DNA of 39,925 nt. It comes from Candidatus Dormiibacter spiritus. GTDB lineage: Bacteria; Chloroflexota; Dormibacteria; Dormibacterales; Dormibacteraceae. The notes under the pieces were generated by a model. The model was not told where the DNA came from, did not search any database, and saw nothing but the letters and a program-made list of their open reading frames with translations. Below are positions 27,308 through 34,714 of the stretch, piece by piece (the first letter of the stretch is position 1; every line of letters begins with the position of its first letter). The position numbers and the translations under genes were made by a program. The DNA lies in contig QHBT01000070.1 in NCBI GenBank assembly GCA_003244185.1, forward strand, positions 1 through 39,925. The letters run 5' to 3'.

Positions 27308-29964
27308 GACCGGCTTTCCGCCCGGTGCCGGACCGCTCGCTTCTCAGCCTTGCTTGGGCTCTTGCAGGGCACGGTGAAGCTGATAGCGGTTCCCCGAGGA
27401 CCGTGCTCGGCCAGCCAGATCTGCCCGCCGAACGAGCGCTCAACCACCAGTCGGCTCAGGTGCAGACCAATGCCCAGACCGCCCATTGCCCGATGCCGGC
27501 CCGCCCGGCTCTGGTTGAAGGTGGCGGCCAGCAAGTCCTCCGGCAACCCGGTGCCGTCGTCGCTGACTGTGACCTCACACCAGTCAGGCCAGCCGGCGGC
27601 CCGGTTGGCTCGCACTTCAACTCGGCTGCAGGCGGCGTGCTCGAGCGCATTGCCGATCAGATTCGTCAGCACCTGCTGCAGATGCGCCGGCTCACAGCGC
27701 AGGACCATCGAGCCTGACTTCTCGTCGCAAACGACGACGCTGGCTGCCTTCTCGTAGGCGTGCGACAGCAGCTGCACTACCCTTCGAACAGCCGGGCAGA
27801 AGTCGACGTCCTCATCGGCCGCGTCGGCGGGACCGTCCCTCTCCAGCCTTGCGATGAGGAGCTGCGCCTCCACCACGCGAAGCAGCCGCTCTGACTGATC
27901 GTTGGCCGCGATCAGAGCCGCGCGCCGCTCATCGGCGGGCAAGCGCTCATCCCACTGCAACAGGGACGCCATGAGGCCTCGGATGGCCGCCGCCGGACTG
28001 CGCAGCTCATGGCCGATGGCGCGCAGCATGAGGTCTCTCTCCTCCTCGGCGGCGCGCTGCCTGGTCACGTCCTCGTGCAGGGTGAGGACGCCGGCCGGAT
28101 GGTCGCGCGACGCGGGAACCATCAGGCGCTGAATCCGGAGGTTGAGCCCGTTGCGTTTCAGGACGAGGCTCGTGGCGCCCGTCTCGGGGTCGACGTCGCT
28201 GCCGCCGGCCCCGCCTGCCAGGTCCAACAGCCGCTCGGACCTCGCTCCCTCCAAGCTCTTGGCCTCGACTCCGTAGAGTCGCTCCAGGGCCGGGTTGGCA
28301 AAGGTGATGCGGCCATCGGCGCCTTCCAGCATGACCCCGATCGGCGTATTGGCCAGTATGGTTCCCAGGGTGGTCGCCTGGCGGTCCAAGGCTTCCACCA
28401 GTTGCGCATTGCTGAGCGCAAGGCCCACGTGGGTCGCCACATCCTGCAGCACATGTGTGTGCCAGCTGCCGAAAGCGCCCTGACGGTAAGACTGGATAGA
28501 GAGTAGAGCGCGGATTCGGCCCTCCTGCCTGACGGGTACCCAGAGGACTGACCGGGCGGGCCGGGCTCGGCGGCTCCCAGTCGTTTCCTGGAGGGCCACC
28601 TGAGGGGCACCGTCCAGTGCCTTGCCTGCCTTATTGGCGCCGCTCTTCCAGGGCGGGTAGTCCGCCAGCACGGGCCGGCCGGAACGGAAAGCTTCGCGGG
28701 CAGGCCCAGCGCCGGCGAGTGGGATCGTGGCCGGCGCCTGCGGTCGGCCCAGATCGATTGCGTAAGAATGCGCCACAGGGACTTCGAGACCGGCCTCGAG
28801 CGCCACCGGGCCTTCCTGACCGGCCTCGAGCACCGCCAGCACGACCGAGTCGAACGCGACGTGGCGGCTCAGCTCGGCCTGCAGCGTTCGCACTATCATC
28901 CAGGGATCAAGCCGGGTGGCAAGCTCGCGACCCACCGCCTCGACCACCTCCAGGTGATGGCGGTTGGCTTCCAGAGCGGCATAGGACCGGGCATTGTTCA
29001 GAGCCAGGGCCACTTGGTCCGCGACCTGGCCCAGGAAGGCGAGGGTGGAGTGCTCATAGACATCAGGCTCACGGCTTTTTACGGTCAGCACAGCCTCGAT
29101 CTCCGTCGAACCCTTCACCGGCACGAGCGCGGCCGAAGGATAGCCATTGCCAGTTGTTGCCTCCGGCTCCAACAGCGACTGTCCACTGCTCAGGACCGCC
29201 CTAGCCGTGGCCAGGCCGGACGACCGCAAGGACATCACCCTCTCTGCCGCGCGAGTCTGCGGCGAGACCGTCAGCACCCGGGCTCGAGATCCTTCGGGTA
29301 AGACAAGTTCGAGCTGATCCAGGGGGACCCGAGGGCCCAACGTTTCGCGCAAAGCGCCCACGATCCCCAGTTCGTCGCGCGTGACAGCCAAAGCGCGGCC
29401 GATCTCGTTGAGAGCGCTCAGGCTTAGGGCCTGATTGCGCGTCAACTCGTTTAGATAGGCGTTGCTGACAAGCACGCCGAGCTGGGCGTGCACCTCGCCT
29501 AGGAAGCGCATCTCCTCGGGAGGAACGCTCCGGCGCGCGAACAGCTGATAGATGACAGCGCCGACCAGGTCTTGGTGGTGGAGGATGGGCATCCAGATGT
29601 ATGTCTGGGGCCGCCTCGGCGCCCCGGCGCCCCGCCCGTGCTCGAAGTGCGCATCCGCGAAATGCCCAGCAGAGGGCCTGCCGGATCGATAATGGGACAG
29701 GAAGTACGAGTCGACGAGGCGATATCTCCCTACGTCCTGGAGGACTCCGGAGTCCATGACAACGTTGTGGTACCAGCCCTCTCGCTCCAGGACCTGCAGG
29801 TTGAACACGTCGTAACCGAGAAGCGGGCGAAGGTGGGCATTCAGCACCTGCACCAGGTCCGCCTCCGTCGCACAAGTGCGCAACGCTTTCGAGAGACCAC
29901 TCTGGGCCTCTTGTAGGACGCGCTCCGAAGGCGCGTCCCCGCTAGGCGCTTCCGCTGCTAGCAC
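27304..29964 (-). CDS. Cytosolic hybrid-input sensor histidine kinase (GAF-GAF-GAF-PAS-HisKA-HATPase)
   Basis: Kinase of 886 aa with no membrane helix, so an intracellular sensor. Three GAF-like domains can be drawn (about 20-170, 180-330, 340-525), the first with a Y-D-V-F-N-L-Q-V start. A PAS domain (about 530-640) has N-T-P-I-G-V-M-L-E-G-A-D-G-R-I-T-F-A-N-P-A. The phospho-acceptor is His652 in A-I-G-H-E-L-R-S-P. The ATPase has the N-box L-T-N-L-I-G-N-A-L-E-H, G1 D-D-G-T-G and G2 G-L-G-I-G-L. The start is GTG 29964. No response regulator gene lies next to it. It starts 97 bp downstream of the repeat-peptide gene, separated by a strong hairpin. Confidence 0.92.
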   Translation of the reverse strand: MLAAEAPSGDAPSERVLQEAQSGLSKALRTCATEADLVQVLNAHLRPLLGYDVFNLQVLEREGWYHNVVMDSGVLQDVGRYRLVDSYFLSHYRSGRPSAGHFADAHFEHGRGAGAPRRPQTYIWMPILHHQDLVGAVIYQLFARRSVPPEEMRFLGEVHAQLGVLVSNAYLNELTRNQALSLSALNEIGRALAVTRDELGIVGALRETLGPRVPLDQLELVLPEGSRARVLTVSPQTRAAERVMSLRSSGLATARAVLSSGQSLLEPEATTGNGYPSAALVPVKGSTEIEAVLTVKSREPDVYEHSTLAFLGQVADQVALALNNARSYAALEANRHHLEVVEAVGRELATRLDPWMIVRTLQAELSRHVAFDSVVLAVLEAGQEGPVALEAGLEVPVAHSYAIDLGRPQAPATIPLAGAGPAREAFRSGRPVLADYPPWKSGANKAGKALDGAPQVALQETTGSRRARPARSVLWVPVRQEGRIRALLSIQSYRQGAFGSWHTHVLQDVATHVGLALSNAQLVEALDRQATTLGTILANTPIGVMLEGADGRITFANPALERLYGVEAKSLEGARSERLLDLAGGAGGSDVDPETGATSLVLKRNGLNLRIQRLMVPASRDHPAGVLTLHEDVTRQRAAEEERDLMLRAIGHELRSPAAAIRGLMASLLQWDERLPADERRAALIAANDQSERLLRVVEAQLLIARLERDGPADAADEDVDFCPAVRRVVQLLSHAYEKAASVVVCDEKSGSMVLRCEPAHLQQVLTNLIGNALEHAACSRVEVRANRAAGWPDWCEVTVSDDGTGLPEDLLAATFNQSRAGRHRAMGGLGIGLHLSRLVVERSFGGQIWLAEHGPRGTAISFTVPCKSPSKAEKRAVRHRAESRS

Positions 29965-30010
29965 GGCACCGAGACACCACGTTGTTCATTGTGCCGTAGG
30001 AATCGGGGCG

Positions 30011-30049
30011 GCGGCTTCACCCCAGCCGCTGGGCCGGAGGTGAAGCCGC
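30011..30049. terminator. 11-bp perfect hairpin between repeat-peptide gene and kinase
   Basis: Arms 30011-30021 and 30039-30049 pair perfectly over 11 bp, with a second small CCAG/CTGG stem inside the 17-nt loop. It begins 12 bp after the small gene's stop. There is no T-run, so it may stabilise the small mRNA, act as an attenuator between peptide and kinase, or aid Rho-dependent termination. Confidence 0.5.
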
Positions 30050-30061
30050 ACTCAGACGATT

Positions 30062-30193
30062 CTAGAAGACACCGTTCACCCAATCGCCGTGACCGTTGAC
30101 CCAATCGGTGCGTCCGTTGACCCAATCCTGGCCGGCGTTGACCCAATCGGTGCGTCCGTTGACCCAATCGCCGTCCGTGATGTTCGTCGTCAT
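30062..30193 (-). CDS. 43-residue D-W-V-N heptad-repeat peptide
   Basis: Previously hidden small gene. After M-T-T-N-I-T-D-G, the entire remainder is five consecutive seven-residue repeats: DWVNGRT, DWVNAGQ, DWVNGRT, DWVNGHG, DWVNGVF, then TAG. It is acidic, contains five Trp, no Cys and no hydrophobic leader. An AAAGGAG Shine-Dalgarno lies 7-8 nt before ATG 30193, better than most starts in this window. A CATAAT -10-like box at 30247-30252 gives a 5' UTR near 47 nt. Repeats one and three are identical at DNA level; the 21-nt period could therefore also be a recent DNA expansion. No relative is known to me. It could be a repeat-core precursor peptide or a signal peptide; no modifying enzyme is adjacent. 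Confidence 0.7.
   Translation of the reverse strand: MTTNITDGDWVNGRTDWVNAGQDWVNGRTDWVNGHGDWVNGVF
30078..30169. repeat. Five direct repeats of ACCCAATC at 21-bp spacing
   Basis: The octamer starts at 30078, 30099, 30120, 30141 and 30162, exactly 21 bp apart (two DNA turns). It is the DNA image of the peptide repeats. Exact phasing also allows an alternative reading as a tandem protein-binding array. Confidence 0.85.
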
Positions 30194-30464
30194 GAATTTC
30201 TCCTTTCCTCTGCTGTACTGCGGCACGGGATTGCGCCGCTAATCAAATTATGCGCGATAATCAGGGGGTTTCCACACGGGCCCGGCCAAATCGATGGCTG
30301 CGAGCAATCGTCAGACCACCAGCTTCGTTGGGGGTTCCGATCCTTTACCTGGGGAGTTCCGAAGGAGTTCGCGCTGTATTTTCCTAATTCAGGCGATCCG
30401 CCGATCGCCCCACTGACAAAGCCAAGCAGACAAATTCCTCCATCGACCGAGGGCTGGCTGCTCG
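30194..30464. other. Intergenic region upstream of the repeat-peptide gene
   Basis: 271 bp between the E1-alpha stop and the repeat-peptide start, visibly less GC-rich than its surroundings. It contains the candidate promoter and a 7-bp palindromic stem at 30392-30409 (4-nt loop) that may end the LeuABCD-like operon, although no T-run follows. Only a 19-codon open frame without Shine-Dalgarno is found. Confidence 0.4.
30247..30275 (-). promoter_or_regulatory. Candidate promoter of the repeat-peptide gene
   Basis: CATAAT at 30252-30247 is a good -10. The -35 at 17-bp spacing (GTGGAA) is poor. Transcription would begin near 30240, about 47 nt before the ATG, leaving room for the strong Shine-Dalgarno. 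Confidence 0.35.
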
Positions 30465-31469
30465 TTAGCCGAGAAAAACGTGGCTCAAGACTTGGGCGGG
30501 ATCGGGATCGGGCTGGGCCTCGGCCCAGTCGGCCGCCTGCGCGGCCTCTAGCGCAGCCTCTTGGTGAACATGCTCGGCGTGAGCCGACGTGAGCCAGCGC
30601 CGGTCCTCCAGCCAGCTCTCGAACCGGAGCAGAGGATCGGCCTGACCAGCCTCGCCGACTTCGTCGGCTGGCCGGTACTTCGCCTGATTGTCCTCCGAAG
30701 TATGCGGGTTGATGCGCTTCACGAGCGCCTCGATGAGGGTTGCCCCGCCTCCACTTCGTGCTAGTGCGATCGCTTGGCGGGCCGCCTCAAAACAGGCCGG
30801 CACGTCTCCGCCGTCAACCTGTAAACCGGCCAGGCCGTAACCGGCCGCGCGGCGCCAGAGTTGCGAATTGCCGGCCTGGAGCGACAGCGGCACTGAGATG
30901 GCGTAGGCGTTGTTCTCGCAGACGAACACCGCTGGAACTCGGTGCACGCCAGCGAAGTTAAGGCCCTCGTGGAAATCGCCCTGGGACGTTGCACCGTCCC
31001 CGAAAGTGCAGAGAGTCACGGCGTCCTTACCCCGCAGCTTCGTCGCGTACGCGAGACCTACAGCTTTGGGGATCCAGGTCGCTACTACCTGGGAGACGGG
31101 CGCGATGTTGAGGCGGGCGTGCGCGAAGCAACCGCCGGGGATATTACGTCCTGCCGAGAGCGGATCAGCGGCTTTGGCGAAGACCGCCAGCATCCATTCC
31201 CGAGCTGTCAGGCCGCGCGTCACGGCGCTGCCCAGACCGCGGTAATGGGGTACGAGCCAATCCCGTTCCGATAGCGCCGCCGCGGCAGCCACTTGGATCC
31301 CCTCGTGACCGCGGCAGGAGCCGACGAAAGGAGCGCGACCCTGCTTCACCAGCATGTGCATTCGGTCGTCCAGCGCCTTAGTCAGGCACATCCAACGATG
31401 GATGCGCAGATACTCCTCGGGCGCAGGCGGCGGCAGGGCCGGGGGGACGCCGGCCTGCGCTTCGCTCAT
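30465..31469 (-). CDS. 2-oxoacid dehydrogenase E1 component alpha subunit (no E1-beta nearby)
   Basis: Thiamine-diphosphate-dependent E1-alpha of 334 aa. The ThDP/Mg motif is G-D-G-A-T-S-Q-G-D-F-H-E-G-L-N-F-A-G-V, ending with E-N-N-A-Y-A-I-S-V-P. The phospho-loop region R-I-N-P-H-T-S-E-D-N-Q-A-K-Y-R matches the branched-chain (BCKDH-like) type better than pyruvate E1. E1-alpha normally works with an E1-beta subunit, E2 and E3, none of which is in the window. Its ATG 31469 directly abuts the stop of the acyltransferase-type synthase (no gap), so it belongs to that operon and would decarboxylate a 2-oxoacid produced by it. The E1-beta must be encoded elsewhere or be missing. Confidence 0.88.
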   Translation of the reverse strand: MSEAQAGVPPALPPPAPEEYLRIHRWMCLTKALDDRMHMLVKQGRAPFVGSCRGHEGIQVAAAAALSERDWLVPHYRGLGSAVTRGLTAREWMLAVFAKAADPLSAGRNIPGGCFAHARLNIAPVSQVVATWIPKAVGLAYATKLRGKDAVTLCTFGDGATSQGDFHEGLNFAGVHRVPAVFVCENNAYAISVPLSLQAGNSQLWRRAAGYGLAGLQVDGGDVPACFEAARQAIALARSGGGATLIEALVKRINPHTSEDNQAKYRPADEVGEAGQADPLLRFESWLEDRRWLTSAHAEHVHQEAALEAAQAADWAEAQPDPDPAQVLSHVFLG

Positions 31470-32870
31470 CTAGTGTCCCGCGCCACTAGCGGCGAGAAGA
31501 CCGCGAGCGATGTCGGCCACCTCGGCCTGGCTGACTCCCATTCGAGCCAGATGATCGTGATACATCCGCTGGAAGCGCTCGAACTGCTGCTCTTCCGCCC
31601 GCTCCTCGCGAATGCGTTTCACCTCCGCCATGACAGCGGTCACGAGCTCGGGTTCGGGCTGGATCTGCGCCTGGCGGAGGGCATGCTCGATGACGAGATT
31701 GCCTGAATGCTTGCCGTACACATAGTCGATCTCCGCGCCCAGTTCCTCCGGCGGCATGAATTGGTAGATGGCGGGATGGATGAGCATGCCGGCGGTGTGG
31801 ATGCCTGACTCGTGGCTGAAGACGTTCTGGCCGATGCCCGGCTCGGTGGGCTGCACGGGAATTCCGCTCAACCGCTCCATGGTCAGCGCCAGTTCGCGGA
31901 GCTTGTGGTACTTGAAGCCCGGCAGCTCCAGGTCGAAGAGGTAGCGGAGCTGCAGCACCACCTGGTGCATGGGCGCGTTGCCCGCCCGCTCGCCGATGCC
32001 GTTCACGCTGGTGGTGAAGATGTCGGCACCGCTGCCCAGAGCGACCACTGTGTTCCAGGCGCCCAGACCCAGGTCGTTGTGAAAATGCACCACGAGAGGA
32101 TGGTTGGGCTCCGCCGCCTTCAACTGGGATATATAGGTGCGGACCGCGTAGGGCGAGTAGCAACCCACAGTGTCCGGCGTCGCCGCGCGGGCGCCTCCGG
32201 CTTGGAAACCCACATGGTGGAGGCGCTTTATGTACTCAGGGTCGGCCCGCGAGCCGTCCTCTCCACCGAACTCGACCAGCTCTGCTCCTCGTTCTCGCGC
32301 ATAGGTGATGGCGTCGGTCAAAAGACGCAGGTTCGCGTCCCGATAGAAAGAGAGGGGAAGCTCCAGCCATTCACTGGCCGGGATGCCCTCACGGCTCAGC
32401 AGCGTGCGCCCAAGTTTGTACTTGAGGTGCAGATCAGAAGCTGAGGTGAAGATGAAGTAGCTGACGTCGTCGCGCCGGAAGCCGAGGTGGTCGATCACAT
32501 TCATGGTGGCATCGATGTCGCTGCGGTTGCTGCGCATCATGCAGAGCACCTCGAGGTCTGACCGCAGCTCTCCCGCGCGGCGCCCTTGCAAGATCCTGCT
32601 CAGTGTCTCGCGCTCACTTGGGGACACTGCCGGAAAGCCCACATCCATGATGTGCACGCCGATATCCGACAGTGCGCAGGCCAGTTCATACTTGACAGCC
32701 GGCGAAAAGGCGACGCCTGGCATCTGCTCGCCATCCCGCAGCGTGTCGTCGTAGATGCGGATGTGAGAGGCGTCGGCGAACTGGAGGTCATGCTCGAAGA
32801 GTGAGGGCGGCCTGACCAGTTCTGCGAGGGACTCCTGCAATTGGACAGGTTTCAACTCCCCGATGTGCAT
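31470..32870 (-). CDS. 2-isopropylmalate/homocitrate/citramalate synthase family enzyme
   Basis: Claisen-type acyl-CoA synthase of 466 aa in the LeuA/NifV/CimA family, which condenses acetyl-CoA with a 2-oxoacid. The signature D-D-T-L-R-D-G-E-Q-M-P-G (Asp and Arg, catalytic) opens the TIM barrel. Metal ligands are in H-F-H-N-D-L-G-L, and N-G-I-G-E-R-A-G-N-A and G-K-H-S-G complete the lid. The C-terminal regulatory (leucine-binding) domain of LeuA is not present: after G-K-H-S-G only about 90 helical residues remain. D-D-T replaces the usual D-T-T. So feedback control is likely absent, and homocitrate or citramalate synthase activity is as possible as leucine synthesis. ATG 32870 follows leuD by 2 bp. 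Confidence 0.85.
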   Translation of the reverse strand: MHIGELKPVQLQESLAELVRPPSLFEHDLQFADASHIRIYDDTLRDGEQMPGVAFSPAVKYELACALSDIGVHIMDVGFPAVSPSERETLSRILQGRRAGELRSDLEVLCMMRSNRSDIDATMNVIDHLGFRRDDVSYFIFTSASDLHLKYKLGRTLLSREGIPASEWLELPLSFYRDANLRLLTDAITYARERGAELVEFGGEDGSRADPEYIKRLHHVGFQAGGARAATPDTVGCYSPYAVRTYISQLKAAEPNHPLVVHFHNDLGLGAWNTVVALGSGADIFTTSVNGIGERAGNAPMHQVVLQLRYLFDLELPGFKYHKLRELALTMERLSGIPVQPTEPGIGQNVFSHESGIHTAGMLIHPAIYQFMPPEELGAEIDYVYGKHSGNLVIEHALRQAQIQPEPELVTAVMAEVKRIREERAEEQQFERFQRMYHDHLARMGVSQAEVADIARGLLAASGAGH

Positions 32871-32872
32871 GG

Positions 32873-33406
32873 TCAGGCGAGGGTGCGCTCTTGCAGCCGC
32901 TTCCGGACCCAGGGAACCAGGCCGCCGTGAAAGAGAAGCTCGGTCATGAAGGGAGGAAAGCGATCGGCCTGGTACTCGTCGCCCTGGGTGAAATTGCGAA
33001 TGATTCCCGCTTCCAGGTCGACCTCGAGCTCATCGCCCGGATGAATCGCCTCCGCAGCCTGAGGCGACTGCAGGATCGGATAGCCCATGTTGATCGCGTT
33101 GCGGAAGAAGATGCGCGCAAAGGAGTCGGCGATCACGCAGGAGATGCCGGCGCCGCGGATCGCAACGGGCGCTATCTCGCGGGAGGAGCCGCAGCCGAAG
33201 TTGGAACCGGCGACTACGATGTCACCCGGGCTGACCTGCTGGGCCCAGCCATCCTCATTGCCGGGCACACCCTCCATCGCGTGCTCCCCCAGCTTCTTTT
33301 CGTCCAGCGAATAGATGGCGTACTTGGCAGGGATGATCTGATCGGTGTCCACGTTGTCGCCGAACTTCCATGACCTGCCTCGCATCACCGGCTGCACGCT
33401 CGTCAT
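32873..33406 (-). CDS. leuD: 3-isopropylmalate dehydratase/homoaconitase small subunit
   Basis: Swivelling small subunit of an aconitase-type isomerase, 177 aa, of the short stand-alone LeuD class. [13 protein letters not shown] begins near residue 15, and [14 protein letters not shown] is the conserved helix contacting substrate. The specificity loop after I-I-P-A-K is Y-A-I-Y (residues 29-32). Known enzymes read Y-L-R-T in homoaconitases and Y-L-V-Y-like in isopropylmalate isomerases, so the substrate is ambiguous. ATG 33406 overlaps the large-subunit stop by 4 bp, in keeping with a stoichiometric heterodimer. The gene symbol is a family label. Confidence 0.9.
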   Translation of the reverse strand: MTSVQPVMRGRSWKFGDNVDTDQIIPAKYAIYSLDEKKLGEHAMEGVPGNEDGWAQQVSPGDIVVAGSNFGCGSSREIAPVAIRGAGISCVIADSFARIFFRNAINMGYPILQSPQAAEAIHPGDELEVDLEAGIIRNFTQGDEYQADRFPPFMTELLFHGGLVPWVRKRLQERTLA

Positions 33407-34689
33407 GCCAGGACCAGCTCCTTGCCAACCACCTCTTTGGGGTGGGTGATCTCTCCCGTGACCGCGCTGGCTGCGGCCACCACCGGATTGGAAAGGTAGA
33501 CGAGCGCCTTCGGGTCGCCCATCCGGCCGGGGAAGTTGCGGTTGCTGGTGGAGAGGCAGACCTCACCTGCGCCGAGCACACCTTGGTGGCCGCCCAGACA
33601 GGCGCCGCAGGTGGACGCCGTCCAGGCCGCGCCCGCCTCAAGAAAGACGCCGATCAGCCCCTCGCGCTCGGCCGCCTGCGCGACCTGGTGCGAGGAGGGA
33701 GTGACGATGAGCCGCGTCCAGGGCGCCACCTTGCGACCGCGAAGCACCGCGGCCGCCCGGCGCAGGTCACCGATGCGGGAATTGGTGCAGGAACCTATGA
33801 AGACCTGGTCCAGCTTGGTGCCGGCGACCTCATCGATCGAGGCGGCGTGGTCGGGGGACATCGGCTTAGCCAGCGTGATCGGAACCTGTTCCGCATCGAA
33901 CTCGAAGGTCCGCTCGTAGACCGCGTCGGGGTCGGCCGCAACCGGCGCAAAGGACCGCTTGGCCCGGCCGCGCAGATACGCCTCGGTCACCTCGTCGTAA
34001 CCGATGATGCCGTTCTTGGCACCGGCCTCGATGGCCATGTTGGTCATCGTCAGCCGGCCCTCCATGTCGATTTGAGAGATCGCCTCACCTGAGTGCTCCA
34101 TCGCCTTGGAGCGCGCCCCGTCGACCGTGATCTGGCCGATGACGTGGAGGATGAGATCCTTGGCCTCGACCCACTCGGAAAGCTGGTTGTGGTAGACGAA
34201 GCGGAGCGTCTCCGGCACACGGAACCAGAGCTCACCCAGGGAGAGCACGCAGGCCAGATCCGTGCTGCCGACGCCGGCAGCGAAGTTGTTCAAGGCGCCG
34301 TAGGTGCAGGAGTGGGAGTCGGCGCCGACGACAAGCTCGCCGGGCAGGACCAGGCCGCGCTCGGGCAGGACTGTGTGGCAGATGCCGCCCTGGCCAACCT
34401 CGAAGTACCACTTGACGCCCATCTCGCGGGCGAACTCCCGGGTGAGCCGGCCCAGCCCCGCGCTGGCGATGTCCTTGGCAGGCTGAAAGTGGTCCTGAAC
34501 CACCGCCACCCGTTCCTGATCCCAGATCCGGGTGGCGCCCATCTGCTCGCGCATGATGCGGCCGGCATGCGGGATGGTGAGGTCGTGACCCATGGCGAAG
34601 TCGACCTTGGCCAGAACGAGATCGCCCGGCCTCACCTCCTCCCGAGCGCTGGCTCGGGCCAGGATCTTCTCGGTCATGGTCATCGGCAT
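33403..34689 (-). CDS. leuC: 3-isopropylmalate dehydratase/homoaconitase large subunit
   Basis: Fe-S isomerase large subunit of 428 aa, the short HacA/archaeal-type LeuC class. The three [4Fe-4S] cysteines are visible: one in G-S-C-T-N-S-R and two in S-T-C-G-A-C-L-G-G. Other motifs are V-V-Q-D-H-F, G-A-D-S-H-S-C-T-Y-G-A and N-R-N-F-P-G-R-M-G. It dehydrates and rehydrates a 2-alkylmalate formed by the downstream synthase. The start is ATG 34689, with GGGAGG about 10 nt upstream; in-frame ATGs two and four codons later are alternatives. It lies 25 bp after leuB and overlaps leuD by 4 bp. Whether it acts on isopropylmalate, homocitrate or citramalate cannot be read off. Confidence 0.92.
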   Translation of the reverse strand: MPMTMTEKILARASAREEVRPGDLVLAKVDFAMGHDLTIPHAGRIMREQMGATRIWDQERVAVVQDHFQPAKDIASAGLGRLTREFAREMGVKWYFEVGQGGICHTVLPERGLVLPGELVVGADSHSCTYGALNNFAAGVGSTDLACVLSLGELWFRVPETLRFVYHNQLSEWVEAKDLILHVIGQITVDGARSKAMEHSGEAISQIDMEGRLTMTNMAIEAGAKNGIIGYDEVTEAYLRGRAKRSFAPVAADPDAVYERTFEFDAEQVPITLAKPMSPDHAASIDEVAGTKLDQVFIGSCTNSRIGDLRRAAAVLRGRKVAPWTRLIVTPSSHQVAQAAEREGLIGVFLEAGAAWTASTCGACLGGHQGVLGAGEVCLSTSNRNFPGRMGDPKALVYLSNPVVAAASAVTGEITHPKEVVGKELVLA

Positions 34690-34714
34690 CAGCTAAGCAC
34701 CTCCCGGCTCTTTT

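Noticed and set aside
30089-30592. Plus-strand open frame across the repeats and the end of E1-alpha
   Set aside because: No ribosome-binding site; it is the complement of the repeat peptide and of the E1-alpha end, and its second half has no domain.
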